This document shows positions 1 to 6,152 of a stretch of 34,878 bases of DNA, piece by piece (positions within the stretch are counted from its first letter, which is position 1; each line of letters starts with the position of its first letter). Origin of the DNA: Chloroflexota bacterium (GTDB lineage: Bacteria > Chloroflexota > Anaerolineae > B4-G1 > DUEL01); NCBI GenBank assembly GCA_011388675.1, contig DROW01000074.1, positions 1-34,878 on the forward strand, written 5' to 3'. A program made the translations under genes and the position numbers. The notes under the pieces were generated by a model, which made no database searches, was not told the origin of the DNA, and worked only from the letters and a program-made list of their open reading frames with translations.

Positions 1-2
1 GG

Positions 3-389
3 CTGTTCGCCTTCGCCGCCTGGCTCCCCCCAGATCCGACGTGGCCGCTGCAGCGGGAGTTCGCCGCCATCCTCACCCCGGTCTGGCGCATCGTCATCGC
101 CTCCATCGTCGCCGAGGTCGCCGCCGAGTTCACCGACACGGAGATCTACCACCTCTGGGTTACCCGTGTCACCCGTCGATTCCAGTGGGCTCGGGTGCTC
201 ACCAGCAACGCCATCAGCGTCCCACTGGACAGTCTCATCTTCTGTTGGGGAGCCTTCGGAGGGGTCCTCCCCTCCGCCACCGTCTGGTCCATCTTCTGGG
301 CCAACGTCCTGCTGAAAGGGGCGGTGACGCTGGTGAGCCTGCCAGGGATCTATGTGGTGAAGGAGCCATCCCTGGCCCCCGGCGAATAG
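3..389 (+). CDS. VUT/YhhQ-family queuosine precursor transporter, 3' part
   Basis: The gene enters from the left edge, so the N-terminus is missing; about 128 residues remain. The family consists of integral membrane proteins that import queuosine precursors (preQ0/preQ1) for tRNA modification. The visible part has hydrophobic stretches separated by the acidic segment AEFTDTEIYHLW, then a segment with SNAISVPLDSLIFCWGAFGG (conserved Asn, Ser, Asp and Phe of the family), and a last helix FWANVLLKGAVTLVSLPGIY. The short hydrophilic end suits a complete C-terminus. The call rests on the E-D-Y pattern followed by the S-x-x-D-S-L-x-F pattern. There is no start to judge. A 60-bp gap separates it from the AIM24-type gene, with no visible terminator. 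Confidence 0.75.
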   Translation: MFAFAAWLPPDPTWPLQREFAAILTPVWRIVIASIVAEVAAEFTDTEIYHLWVTRVTRRFQWARVLTSNAISVPLDSLIFCWGAFGGVLPSATVWSIFWANVLLKGAVTLVSLPGIYVVKEPSLAPGE

Positions 390-449
390 AGAGGAACCTG
401 CGCCCTCCGCCCTTCCGCGATAGACAACTTTTAGGAAAGGAGTAGACCA

Positions 450-1127
450 GTGGAAGTCGAAATCCTGTATCGCCCGTCCTATTCCCTCGGCGTCCTCCAC
501 CTGGGCCCCAACGAGGAGGTTCGGGTGGAAAGCGGCGCAATGGTAAGTATGTCCCAGGGCATCTCCGTACAGACCAAAGCGGCAGGAGGGATCCTGAAAT
601 CGCTGGCCCGTTCTTTCCTGGCCAACGAGAGTTTCTTCCAGAACATCTACCGCGCCCCCGCCTCCGGCGGAGAACTGACCGTCGCACCGGCTCTCCCTGG
701 CGACCTCTTCCTGCTCGACCTCAAGGACGAGACCGTCCTGGTCCAGTCCGGGTCCTACGTAGCCTCCGAGATGGGGGTCTCGCTGGACACCAAGTGGGGC
801 GGCGCGAAGACGTTCTTCGCCTCCGAAGGCCTGATCATGCTGCGGGCTTCGGGCACCGGCAAACTGCTCCTCTCCTCCTTCGGCGCGATCCACGAGGTGA
901 ACCTGGAACGGGGCCAGACCTACACCGTGGATACAGGCCACCTGGTCGCCTTCAGCGAAGGAATCGGCTTTAAGGTCCGTCGGATCGGCGGCCTGAAATC
1001 CACCTTCTTCAGCGGGGAGGGACTGGTGGTGGATCTCACCGGGCCGGGCCGCGTCCTGCTTCAGAGTCGCTCTACCGACGCTTTCCTGGCCTGGCTGATC
1101 CCGTACCTGCCCAAGTCGAGAGAGTAG
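450..1127 (+). CDS. AIM24 / TIGR00266 family protein
   Basis: 225 residues, the usual length for this family. It starts at a GTG with a strong ribosome site (AGGAAAGGAG, 433-442). The Gly-rich beta-strand pattern, VRVESGAMVSMSQGI near residues 26-40, GLIMLRASGTGKLLLSSFG near 127-145, and the closing FFSGEGLVVDLTGPGRVLLQSR mark the double beta-sandwich AIM24 fold. I see no signal peptide or membrane segment, so it is probably cytoplasmic or peripherally membrane bound. The molecular role of bacterial members is not established; yeast AIM24 is mitochondrial. It lies 19 bp upstream of a secreted phosphoesterase gene and may be co-transcribed with it. The family call is firm, the function unknown. 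Confidence 0.88.
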   Translation: MEVEILYRPSYSLGVLHLGPNEEVRVESGAMVSMSQGISVQTKAAGGILKSLARSFLANESFFQNIYRAPASGGELTVAPALPGDLFLLDLKDETVLVQSGSYVASEMGVSLDTKWGGAKTFFASEGLIMLRASGTGKLLLSSFGAIHEVNLERGQTYTVDTGHLVAFSEGIGFKVRRIGGLKSTFFSGEGLVVDLTGPGRVLLQSRSTDAFLAWLIPYLPKSRE

Positions 1128-1146
1128 CGGACGGTCGGAGGGGACC

Positions 1147-2235
1147 GTGGGGCGTGCCCGAAGACCCATTTGCTGGCTGGTCCTGCTGGTGCTCCTCGCT
1201 GGCGGAGCGTGTCGTTCGGGCCGCCCCACCGCAATGCCCACCTCCCCTCCTTCCACCCCCTCGCCTTACCTCACCGTCCCCTCTCCGCTTCCCTCTCCTT
1301 CGCCTTCCTCTTCTCCACCTCCCCTTTCCCCACTTCCTTCTCCCACCTCTTCTGTCCTTTCCTCCTCTTTCACCTTCGCCGTCGCCGCCGATATGCGGAA
1401 CTATGCCGGGCCCGGCCCGTTCGACTCCCCCCGCTACTTCCGGGGGGTATGCGAGACCATCGCTGAGCAGGGCGACGTCGCCTTTATGGTCAGCCCTGGG
1501 GACCTCGACCCACCACAGGATGCGTGGTGGACCATCCAGCAGACCCTGGGGCCGGATTTCAGGTGGTATCCGGTGGTGGGGAACCACGACACGGAGAGCG
1601 GGGACGACCTGGCCTGGCTCCGCACCTACGATTACGGCCCGGTAAACCCCGGCCCGTCCGGTTGCCCGACCACCACGTACTCCTTCGATTATCGGAACGC
1701 CCACTTCGTCGTCCTCAACGTTTACTGCGATGCGGACGGCGACGCCGTCACCGACGGGGACGTGCCGGACCATCTGTACGAGTGGCTGGCGGCGGATCTA
1801 GAGGCCACGGATCAGACCCACGTCTTCGTCTTCGGCCACGAGCCGGCCTACCCCCAGCCGGACGCGGACAGCGGGCGGACCCGCCACGTCGGCGACAGCC
1901 TGGATGCCCATCCGGAGCATCGGGACCGGTTCTGGAACCTGCTGGCGGATCGTGGCGTGGTCGCCTACATCTGTGGTCACACCCACAACTACAGCGCGAT
2001 CCGGATCGACGGGGTGTGGCAACTGGACGCCGGGCATGCCCGGGGGATGGGCGATTCCGGAGCGCGCAGCACGTTCTTGCTCATCCGGGTGGAAGGCGAC
2101 GCGGTTGTACTGGAGACGTATCGGGACGACGGAGCGGGCGGGCCGTACACCCTCGTAGAGCGGGTCCCCCTCGCCGGAGGTGCTGCGCTGCATCTGCCGC
2201 TCGTCACCCGCCTTGCGCTGGTGTCCGATGGTTGA
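1147..2235 (+). CDS. Secreted metallophosphoesterase with Pro/Ser/Thr linker
   Basis: 362 residues from a GTG start with GGAGG just upstream (1137-1141). Residues 8-21 form a hydrophobic export signal ending in LAGGAC; Cys22 could be lipidated, although the lipobox is imperfect (Gly at -3). Residues about 26-78 are a Pro/Ser/Thr-rich linker encoded by a pyrimidine-rich tract. The calcineurin-like domain follows: AADMRN (first metal site, Arg where DxH has His), SPGDLD, GNHD at 145-148, GHEPAYP, and GHTH at 277-280. It should be a metal-dependent phosphoesterase outside the membrane; the substrate is unknown. The C-terminus carries LHLPLVTR, with LPLV at 350-353, like the end of the FG-GAP protein encoded at 22059-26354. 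The changed first motif may alter metal binding. Confidence 0.82.
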   Translation: MGRARRPICWLVLLVLLAGGACRSGRPTAMPTSPPSTPSPYLTVPSPLPSPSPSSSPPPLSPLPSPTSSVLSSSFTFAVAADMRNYAGPGPFDSPRYFRGVCETIAEQGDVAFMVSPGDLDPPQDAWWTIQQTLGPDFRWYPVVGNHDTESGDDLAWLRTYDYGPVNPGPSGCPTTTYSFDYRNAHFVVLNVYCDADGDAVTDGDVPDHLYEWLAADLEATDQTHVFVFGHEPAYPQPDADSGRTRHVGDSLDAHPEHRDRFWNLLADRGVVAYICGHTHNYSAIRIDGVWQLDAGHARGMGDSGARSTFLLIRVEGDAVVLETYRDDGAGGPYTLVERVPLAGGAALHLPLVTRLALVSDG

Positions 2236-2281
2236 TGTTCGGTGTTCGGCGTTTGGCCCAATCGCTCACAGGTGACCAATT

Positions 2282-3220
2282 ATGACGACCGAAAACGAGT
2301 TTTACGACCTGGAGGCTGTTCCCCCCGGCCATAAGTCCGGTTTCGTCGCCGTCATCGGCCGGCCCAACGTGGGGAAGTCCACCCTGATGAACCAGTTCCT
2401 GGGGCACAAGGTAGCCATCGTCTCTCCCAAGCCTCAGACCACCCGTACCCGCATCCGGGGGATCCTGACGCGGGAGACCTACCAGATCATCTTCATCGAC
2501 ACGCCGGGGTTGCACAAGCCCTTCCACAAATTGGGGGAGGTGATGGTCGCCACCGCGGCCCGCGCCATCCCGGGGTCGGACGTCATCCTCTTCGTGGTCG
2601 ATGTGTCGGTGCTGCCGCGGGAGGAGGACCGGATGATCGCGCGGATGATCCGGGAGCGGACCCAGAACCCGGTCATCCTGGTGCTCAACAAGATGGACCT
2701 CTTACCGCCGGATCGGGTCAAGTCGCATACCGAGGCCTACTGGGAACTGATGCCCGATCACGCCGGGTGGATGATGACCGTCGCCACCGAGGCGGTCAAC
2801 CTGGACAAACTGCTGGAGATGATCGTCGAGCACCTGCCGGAGGGGCCGAGGTACTACCCGAGCGATCAGATCACCGATCAGACGGAGCGGGAGATCGCCG
2901 CCGAGTTGATCCGCGAGCAGATCCTCCGCCTCACCCGCGACGAGGTGCCTCACTCCGTCGCCGTGCTGGTGGAGGAGTTCCAGGAGCGGGAGAACGGGGT
3001 GGTCTACATCGCCGCCAACATCTATGTGGAACGGGAATCCCAGAAGGGAATCCTGATCGGCAAGGGGGGACGGATGCTCCGGCGGATCGGCACTGCCGCC
3101 CGCCAGGAGATCGAGCGGATGGTCGGCGGGCGGGTGTATCTCGACCTGTGGGTGAAGGTGAGCAAGAACTGGCGGAAGGACCTGGCACGGATCCGCTGGA
3201 TGGGATACCGGCCCGACTAG
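2282..3220 (+). CDS. era: GTPase Era (ribosome small-subunit assembly)
   Basis: 312 residues, standard length for Era. GTPase motifs are in order: G1 GRPNVGKST at 26-34, a Thr-rich switch I (TTRTRIRG), G3 DTPG at 73-76, and G4 NKMD at 136-139. The C-terminal KH RNA-binding domain contains GKGG at 260-263 followed by RMLRRIG. Era binds the 3' end of 16S rRNA and acts in 30S maturation. The ATG at 2282 gives a slightly long N-terminus (about 15 extra residues before the GTPase domain), with no strong Shine-Dalgarno sequence directly upstream. A GTG or TTG further in cannot be excluded. It is the one classical housekeeping gene of the window and marks the left part as core chromosome. Confidence 0.97.
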   Translation: MTTENEFYDLEAVPPGHKSGFVAVIGRPNVGKSTLMNQFLGHKVAIVSPKPQTTRTRIRGILTRETYQIIFIDTPGLHKPFHKLGEVMVATAARAIPGSDVILFVVDVSVLPREEDRMIARMIRERTQNPVILVLNKMDLLPPDRVKSHTEAYWELMPDHAGWMMTVATEAVNLDKLLEMIVEHLPEGPRYYPSDQITDQTEREIAAELIREQILRLTRDEVPHSVAVLVEEFQERENGVVYIAANIYVERESQKGILIGKGGRMLRRIGTAARQEIERMVGGRVYLDLWVKVSKNWRKDLARIRWMGYRPD

Positions 3221-3226
3221 GGGTTC

Positions 3227-3298
3227 GCTACAGAGGCACGAAGGGCACAGGGGGGCAGACGGTTTGGGAATCTTCCGCGCTCTCTGCGTCTCTGCAGT
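3227..3298. repeat. Degenerate dispersed inverted repeat (CACAGAG family)
   Basis: The left arm at 3227-3250 (gctacagaggcacgaaggg...) and right arm at 3280-3298 (ctctctgcgtctctgcagt) are imperfect inverse complements (about 12 of 18 positions). They resemble the better copy at 32802-32878. The element fills most of the gap between era and the coiled-coil gene. I read it as a decayed copy of a short non-coding repeat. Confidence 0.5.
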
Positions 3299-3325
3299 TT
3301 CCAACACAGGCGGAGGGAGAAGCCG

Positions 3326-4255
3326 ATGACCTCGACGGACAACGTTCGGACGGCCAGGATCCGTCGCGCTGCGCGGATGGCCCGGATCATCGATCGGCTG
3401 GAACGGCTGGACGACGGGACGCTGGAGGAGTTGGACCGGCTGACCCGGCAGGCGGTATCCGGGTCGGCGACGGTCCCTCAGAGGACCACCCGACGGGGCT
3501 TCCTGAGGGCCGCGGTCGCAGGGGGAGCCATCGTGGCCGCGACGGGAGGGCTGGCCGTCTGGCAGATGGGGTACGGCCGTCTGATGAGGGAGACGAGCCA
3601 ACTGCAGGAGATCGTCTCCCTCTATGAGACGATGGAGGAAAGCGGGCTGGACGAGCGGCTGGAGCAGGTGATGGAACGGCTGGACGAACTGATCGGGGGC
3701 CTGCAGGAGGAGGCCGAGGCCCTTCGCTCCGGTCTGGAATCCGGTCGGACCACGCTGCGCGAGTTCGAGTCCCGCTTCCCCTCCCTCCGGTCCGCCTTCC
3801 AGTGGCTCCGGCAGACCCTCGCCACCCTCTCCCAGCGGATGCTGGCGCTGGAGAACAGCGTCAACGACCTGCTGGAACTCACCGGCCCGCTGACGGAGAC
3901 GATGGGCGGCTTCCTGCGCTGGATCCTGGACCACCTGCCGGGTCGTGCTGCCGACCAGGTGCAGGACGGACTGGAGCGTCTCGGCGAGGTCGTGGCGATG
4001 TTGCCGGATCTGGTCGAGGGGCTCCATCAGCGGATTCTGGAACCGATGGACGGGTGGTTCAGTTCCAGTGCCTCCAACGGTCTGGAAGCGACGTTGGTTC
4101 AACCCCTCCTCTCCCACGTTTTCGACCCCGCCGAATCCTCCCTCGACCGGGTCGTCGAATTGGCGGCGGCCTGGAACGAAGCCCGCAGCGCGCTCCAGCA
4201 AGCGCTGGAACGGCGAAAGGAGATCCGGGGGCAGATCCAATCCGTCCAGGGGTGA
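3326..4255 (+). CDS. Coiled-coil protein with internal twin-arginine motif
   Basis: 309 residues, start ATG with GGAGGGAG upstream (about 3311-3318). I do not recognise a named family. Residues 1-52 are charged and helical. TTRRGFLR (Arg56-Arg57) followed by a Gly/Ala hydrophobic run (62-78) looks like a Tat signal or single membrane anchor set unusually far in. Residues about 85-300 are nearly all amphipathic helix with many Leu/Glu heptads, suggesting a long coiled coil outside the membrane. There is no enzyme motif. A cytoplasmic N-tail, one membrane pass and an extracellular coiled coil is a reasonable topology. It might be a structural or scaffold protein, but its role cannot be told. 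It stands alone between era and the response regulator. Confidence 0.7.
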   Translation: MTSTDNVRTARIRRAARMARIIDRLERLDDGTLEELDRLTRQAVSGSATVPQRTTRRGFLRAAVAGGAIVAATGGLAVWQMGYGRLMRETSQLQEIVSLYETMEESGLDERLEQVMERLDELIGGLQEEAEALRSGLESGRTTLREFESRFPSLRSAFQWLRQTLATLSQRMLALENSVNDLLELTGPLTETMGGFLRWILDHLPGRAADQVQDGLERLGEVVAMLPDLVEGLHQRILEPMDGWFSSSASNGLEATLVQPLLSHVFDPAESSLDRVVELAAAWNEARSALQQALERRKEIRGQIQSVQG

Positions 4256-4420
4256 GATTCGTACACGGCGCTGTTCCGGGGTGTGGACTCCGTGCTGGCT
4301 GGTGGGTGGCGCTGCTTCCCCCTCACCCGCCTGCGGAGGCAACAGGAGGGATGCGGAGGCACCGCCCTCCTTTCGCTTCGACCTACAAAATCGATGCAGG
4401 CCCCCGAAGCGCGAAAAAGT
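4256..4420. other. Intergenic stretch with degenerate repeat-like sequence
   Basis: The segment has no gene-like reading frame. It contains a pyrimidine-rich stretch (ccccctcacccgcctgcgg around 4319) of the dispersed-repeat type, then an A-rich run leading to the promoter at 4421. I see no clear terminator for the upstream gene. Confidence 0.4.
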
Positions 4421-4449
4421 TTGACACCCCTTTGTACCTGTGGTAAATT
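4421..4449 (+). promoter_or_regulatory. Sigma-70-type promoter for response regulator 1
   Basis: A perfect -35 TTGACA at 4421-4426 is followed after exactly 17 nt by TAAATT at 4444-4449 (five of six to TATAAT). The site sits in the AT-richest patch of the region, 46 nt upstream of the GTG start at 4495. A ribosome site GGGGAGG is at 4482-4488. Confidence 0.6.
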
Positions 4450-4494
4450 TATGTAGAGGCAATCGCCGCGGGAAGAGGTGAGGGGAGGAGCGAA

Positions 4495-5199
4495 GTGCGT
4501 CGACGGTTCCGCGTCCTCGCGATCGATGACGAACCGGACGTTCTGAAGATGTTCAAGGTGATCCTGGGCGCGGAAGGCTTGGAGATCCTGACGGCCCAGG
4601 ACGCGCTCTCCGGCCTGCGGATGGCCTACCAGCACCACCCCGACGTCATCCTCCTCGATGTGGTTATGCCGGAGGTGGACGGCTTCGAGGTCTGTCGGCG
4701 GCTGCGGGAAATGACCGACGTCCCCATCATCTTCGTCACCGCCCGGGGCACCATTGAGGACGTCGTCCGTGGCTTCTCCCTCGGGGCGGACGACTACATC
4801 GTCAAGCCGTTCGACCGCTCGGAACTGATCAGCCGCCTCTTCGCCTGTCTGCGCCGCGCTGGCGAACGGGAGGACCGGCAACTGGAGGTCCTCTTCCCCG
4901 CCGCCTCCGTGATGCTGGATTGCGGCCGCCACGAACTGGTCATCGGCAACCGAACGGTGTACCTGACCCCTAAGGAGTTCGAAGTCCTGCGCCTCCTTAT
5001 CCAGCACGCTGGCCGGGTCCTGAGCCCGGACGCCATCCTGACGCGCGTGTGGGGGCCGGAGCGGATCGGCGAGCCGGATCTGGTGAAGCAGTACATCTAC
5101 CGGCTACGGCGCAAGATCGAGCCGGACCCCCGCTCCCCTCGCTACATCCGCACCGTCCGTGGTAGCGGCTATTTCTTCGACTCGGAGGATCTGCTCTAG
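4495..5199 (+). CDS. OmpR/PhoB-family response regulator 1 (orphan)
   Basis: 234 residues, GTG start with GGGGAGGAG upstream. The receiver domain (1-120) has the acidic pair Asp11/Asp12, phospho-acceptor Asp55 in LLDVVMPEVDG, Thr in FVTARG, and Lys104 in VKPF, so it looks phosphorylatable. The winged-helix DNA-binding domain (about 135-232) contains LTPKEFEVLRLL, a recognition region around LVKQYIYRLRRKIEPDP, and the wing RTVRGSGYFF. It should bind DNA when phosphorylated. No histidine kinase is adjacent, so its partner is elsewhere. It has its own promoter and is followed by two hairpins, so it is probably monocistronic. It is a clear relative of regulator 2, with the same architecture and many shared segments such as MPE-x-DG. 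Confidence 0.95.
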   Translation: MRRRFRVLAIDDEPDVLKMFKVILGAEGLEILTAQDALSGLRMAYQHHPDVILLDVVMPEVDGFEVCRRLREMTDVPIIFVTARGTIEDVVRGFSLGADDYIVKPFDRSELISRLFACLRRAGEREDRQLEVLFPAASVMLDCGRHELVIGNRTVYLTPKEFEVLRLLIQHAGRVLSPDAILTRVWGPERIGEPDLVKQYIYRLRRKIEPDPRSPRYIRTVRGSGYFFDSEDLL

Positions 5200-5210
5200 C
5201 CTTCCCGTCG

Positions 5211-5251
5211 GCCCTCGCCCCCCCACCCGGGCCGGGGAGGGGGGTGAGGGC
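5211..5251. repeat. GC-rich hairpin, dispersed-repeat type
   Basis: The arms at 5211-5228 and 5234-5251 (gccctcgccccccc... / ...ggggtgagggc) pair almost completely around a 5-nt loop, 11 nt after the stop codon of regulator 1. No T-run follows, so by itself it is not a canonical intrinsic terminator. Together with the hairpin at 5322-5345 it looks like two ends of one short repeat element. Confidence 0.55.
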
Positions 5252-5321
5252 GTTCGGGTCCTTCTCAACCTCCCCCTATTCTGAAGCGCACCCCAGCCTT
5301 CCCTCCCCAGCACTGCCCCTG

Positions 5322-5358
5322 AACCCCTCCCACGGGGGAGGGGTTTTCGTCGTTTTTT
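5322..5358 (+). terminator. Rho-independent terminator after response regulator 1
   Basis: A 10-bp stem AACCCCTCCC (5322-5331) / GGGAGGGGTT (5336-5345) with a 4-nt loop is followed by T-rich sequence TTTTCGTCGTTTTTT (5344-5358). It separates the transcript of regulator 1 from regulator 2. The last Ts run into a possible -35 box of the next promoter. Confidence 0.75.
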
Positions 5359-5399
5359 GACCTTTCTTTCACCTAACACATACGACATTCTGGTATTTT
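5357..5399 (+). promoter_or_regulatory. Possible promoter region for regulator 2 / Wzz-like gene
   Basis: TTGACC at 5357-5362 is a near-consensus -35, but the hexamers 17-18 nt on (atacga/tacgac) are poor. Alternatively TGGTATTTT at 5391-5399 could be an extended -10 with a weak -35. The patch is AT-rich and lies directly after a terminator and before a gene, so a promoter is expected here; the exact boxes are uncertain. Confidence 0.35.
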
Positions 5400-5432
5400 A
5401 AGAATTGGTGTCTGGAGTTCGGAGGAGGGAAT

Positions 5433-6152
5433 ATGAAGGATACGGTGCTGGTGATCGACGATGACCCCCAGTTGCTGAGATTGCTGCAACTGACCCTGGA
5501 ACGGGAGGGATTTCGCGTCGTCACCGCAGTGGATGGCGAGGAGGGGCTTCGCCGTGCGTATGAGACGCGCCCCGACATCATCGTCCTCGACATTATGATG
5601 CCGGAGATGGACGGCTGGACCGTTTGTCGGCGTCTGCGGGACGTGTGCGACGTCCCCATCCTGATCCTCTCCGCACGGACAGAGACCGAATCGGTCATCA
5701 AGGGGCTTTCCCTCGGCGCTGACGACTATTTGACCAAGCCGTGTAGCCTCAAGGAACTGGTCTTCCGCATCCGAGCCATCCTTCGCCGCGCGCGGACGAG
5801 CGCGAAAGAAACCTGGCAAGAGGTGTACGACGACGGCAACCTGTTCATCGACCTGACCAGTGGGACTGTCAAGCGCCAGGGGGTCCCCATCCACCTCACC
5901 CCCACCGAGCAACGCCTCTTCCTGTATCTGGTCCGCCAGGAGGGCCGGGTGGTACCTCACAGAGAACTGCTCACCAGCGTCTGGGGCCCGGAATACGCGG
6001 AGGAGGTCGGATATCTGAGTGTCTACATCCGCTACCTGCGGCGGAAAATCGAGGCCGATCCATCGGAGCCTCGCTATATTCGGACGAGGTGGGGGGTCGG
6101 TTATTACTTCGCAGGGGATCATCTCCCGGACGGGAAGGAGCAGGCAGAATGA
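5433..6152 (+). CDS. OmpR/PhoB-family response regulator 2, coupled to Wzz-like gene
   Basis: 239 residues, ATG start with GGAGGAGGG upstream. The receiver has the acidic cluster IDDDP, phospho-acceptor Asp53 in VLDIMMPEMDG, Ser in LSART, and Lys102 in TKPC. The winged helix spans about 140-232, with LTPTEQRLFLYLV and a wing TRWGVGYYF. All residues needed for phosphorylation are present. No histidine kinase lies nearby. The stop codon overlaps the ATG of the Wzz/BY-kinase-like gene (ATGA), so the two are almost certainly translated together. This suggests that the regulator and the chain-length-control protein act on the same process, plausibly expression of the glycan operon downstream. The target is inferred from position only. 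Confidence 0.95.
   Translation: MKDTVLVIDDDPQLLRLLQLTLEREGFRVVTAVDGEEGLRRAYETRPDIIVLDIMMPEMDGWTVCRRLRDVCDVPILILSARTETESVIKGLSLGADDYLTKPCSLKELVFRIRAILRRARTSAKETWQEVYDDGNLFIDLTSGTVKRQGVPIHLTPTEQRLFLYLVRQEGRVVPHRELLTSVWGPEYAEEVGYLSVYIRYLRRKIEADPSEPRYIRTRWGVGYYFAGDHLPDGKEQAE

Noticed and set aside
2702-4462. Long open frame of 586 codons on the minus strand over era and the coiled-coil gene
   Set aside because: It lies opposite well-supported genes, has Pro/Arg/His/Gln-rich composition without family motifs, and is the usual shadow frame of GC-rich coding DNA.
5211-5251. GC-rich hairpin considered as the terminator of response regulator 1
   Set aside because: No T-run follows; the hairpin at 5322-5345 has both stem and T-rich tail and is the better terminator.
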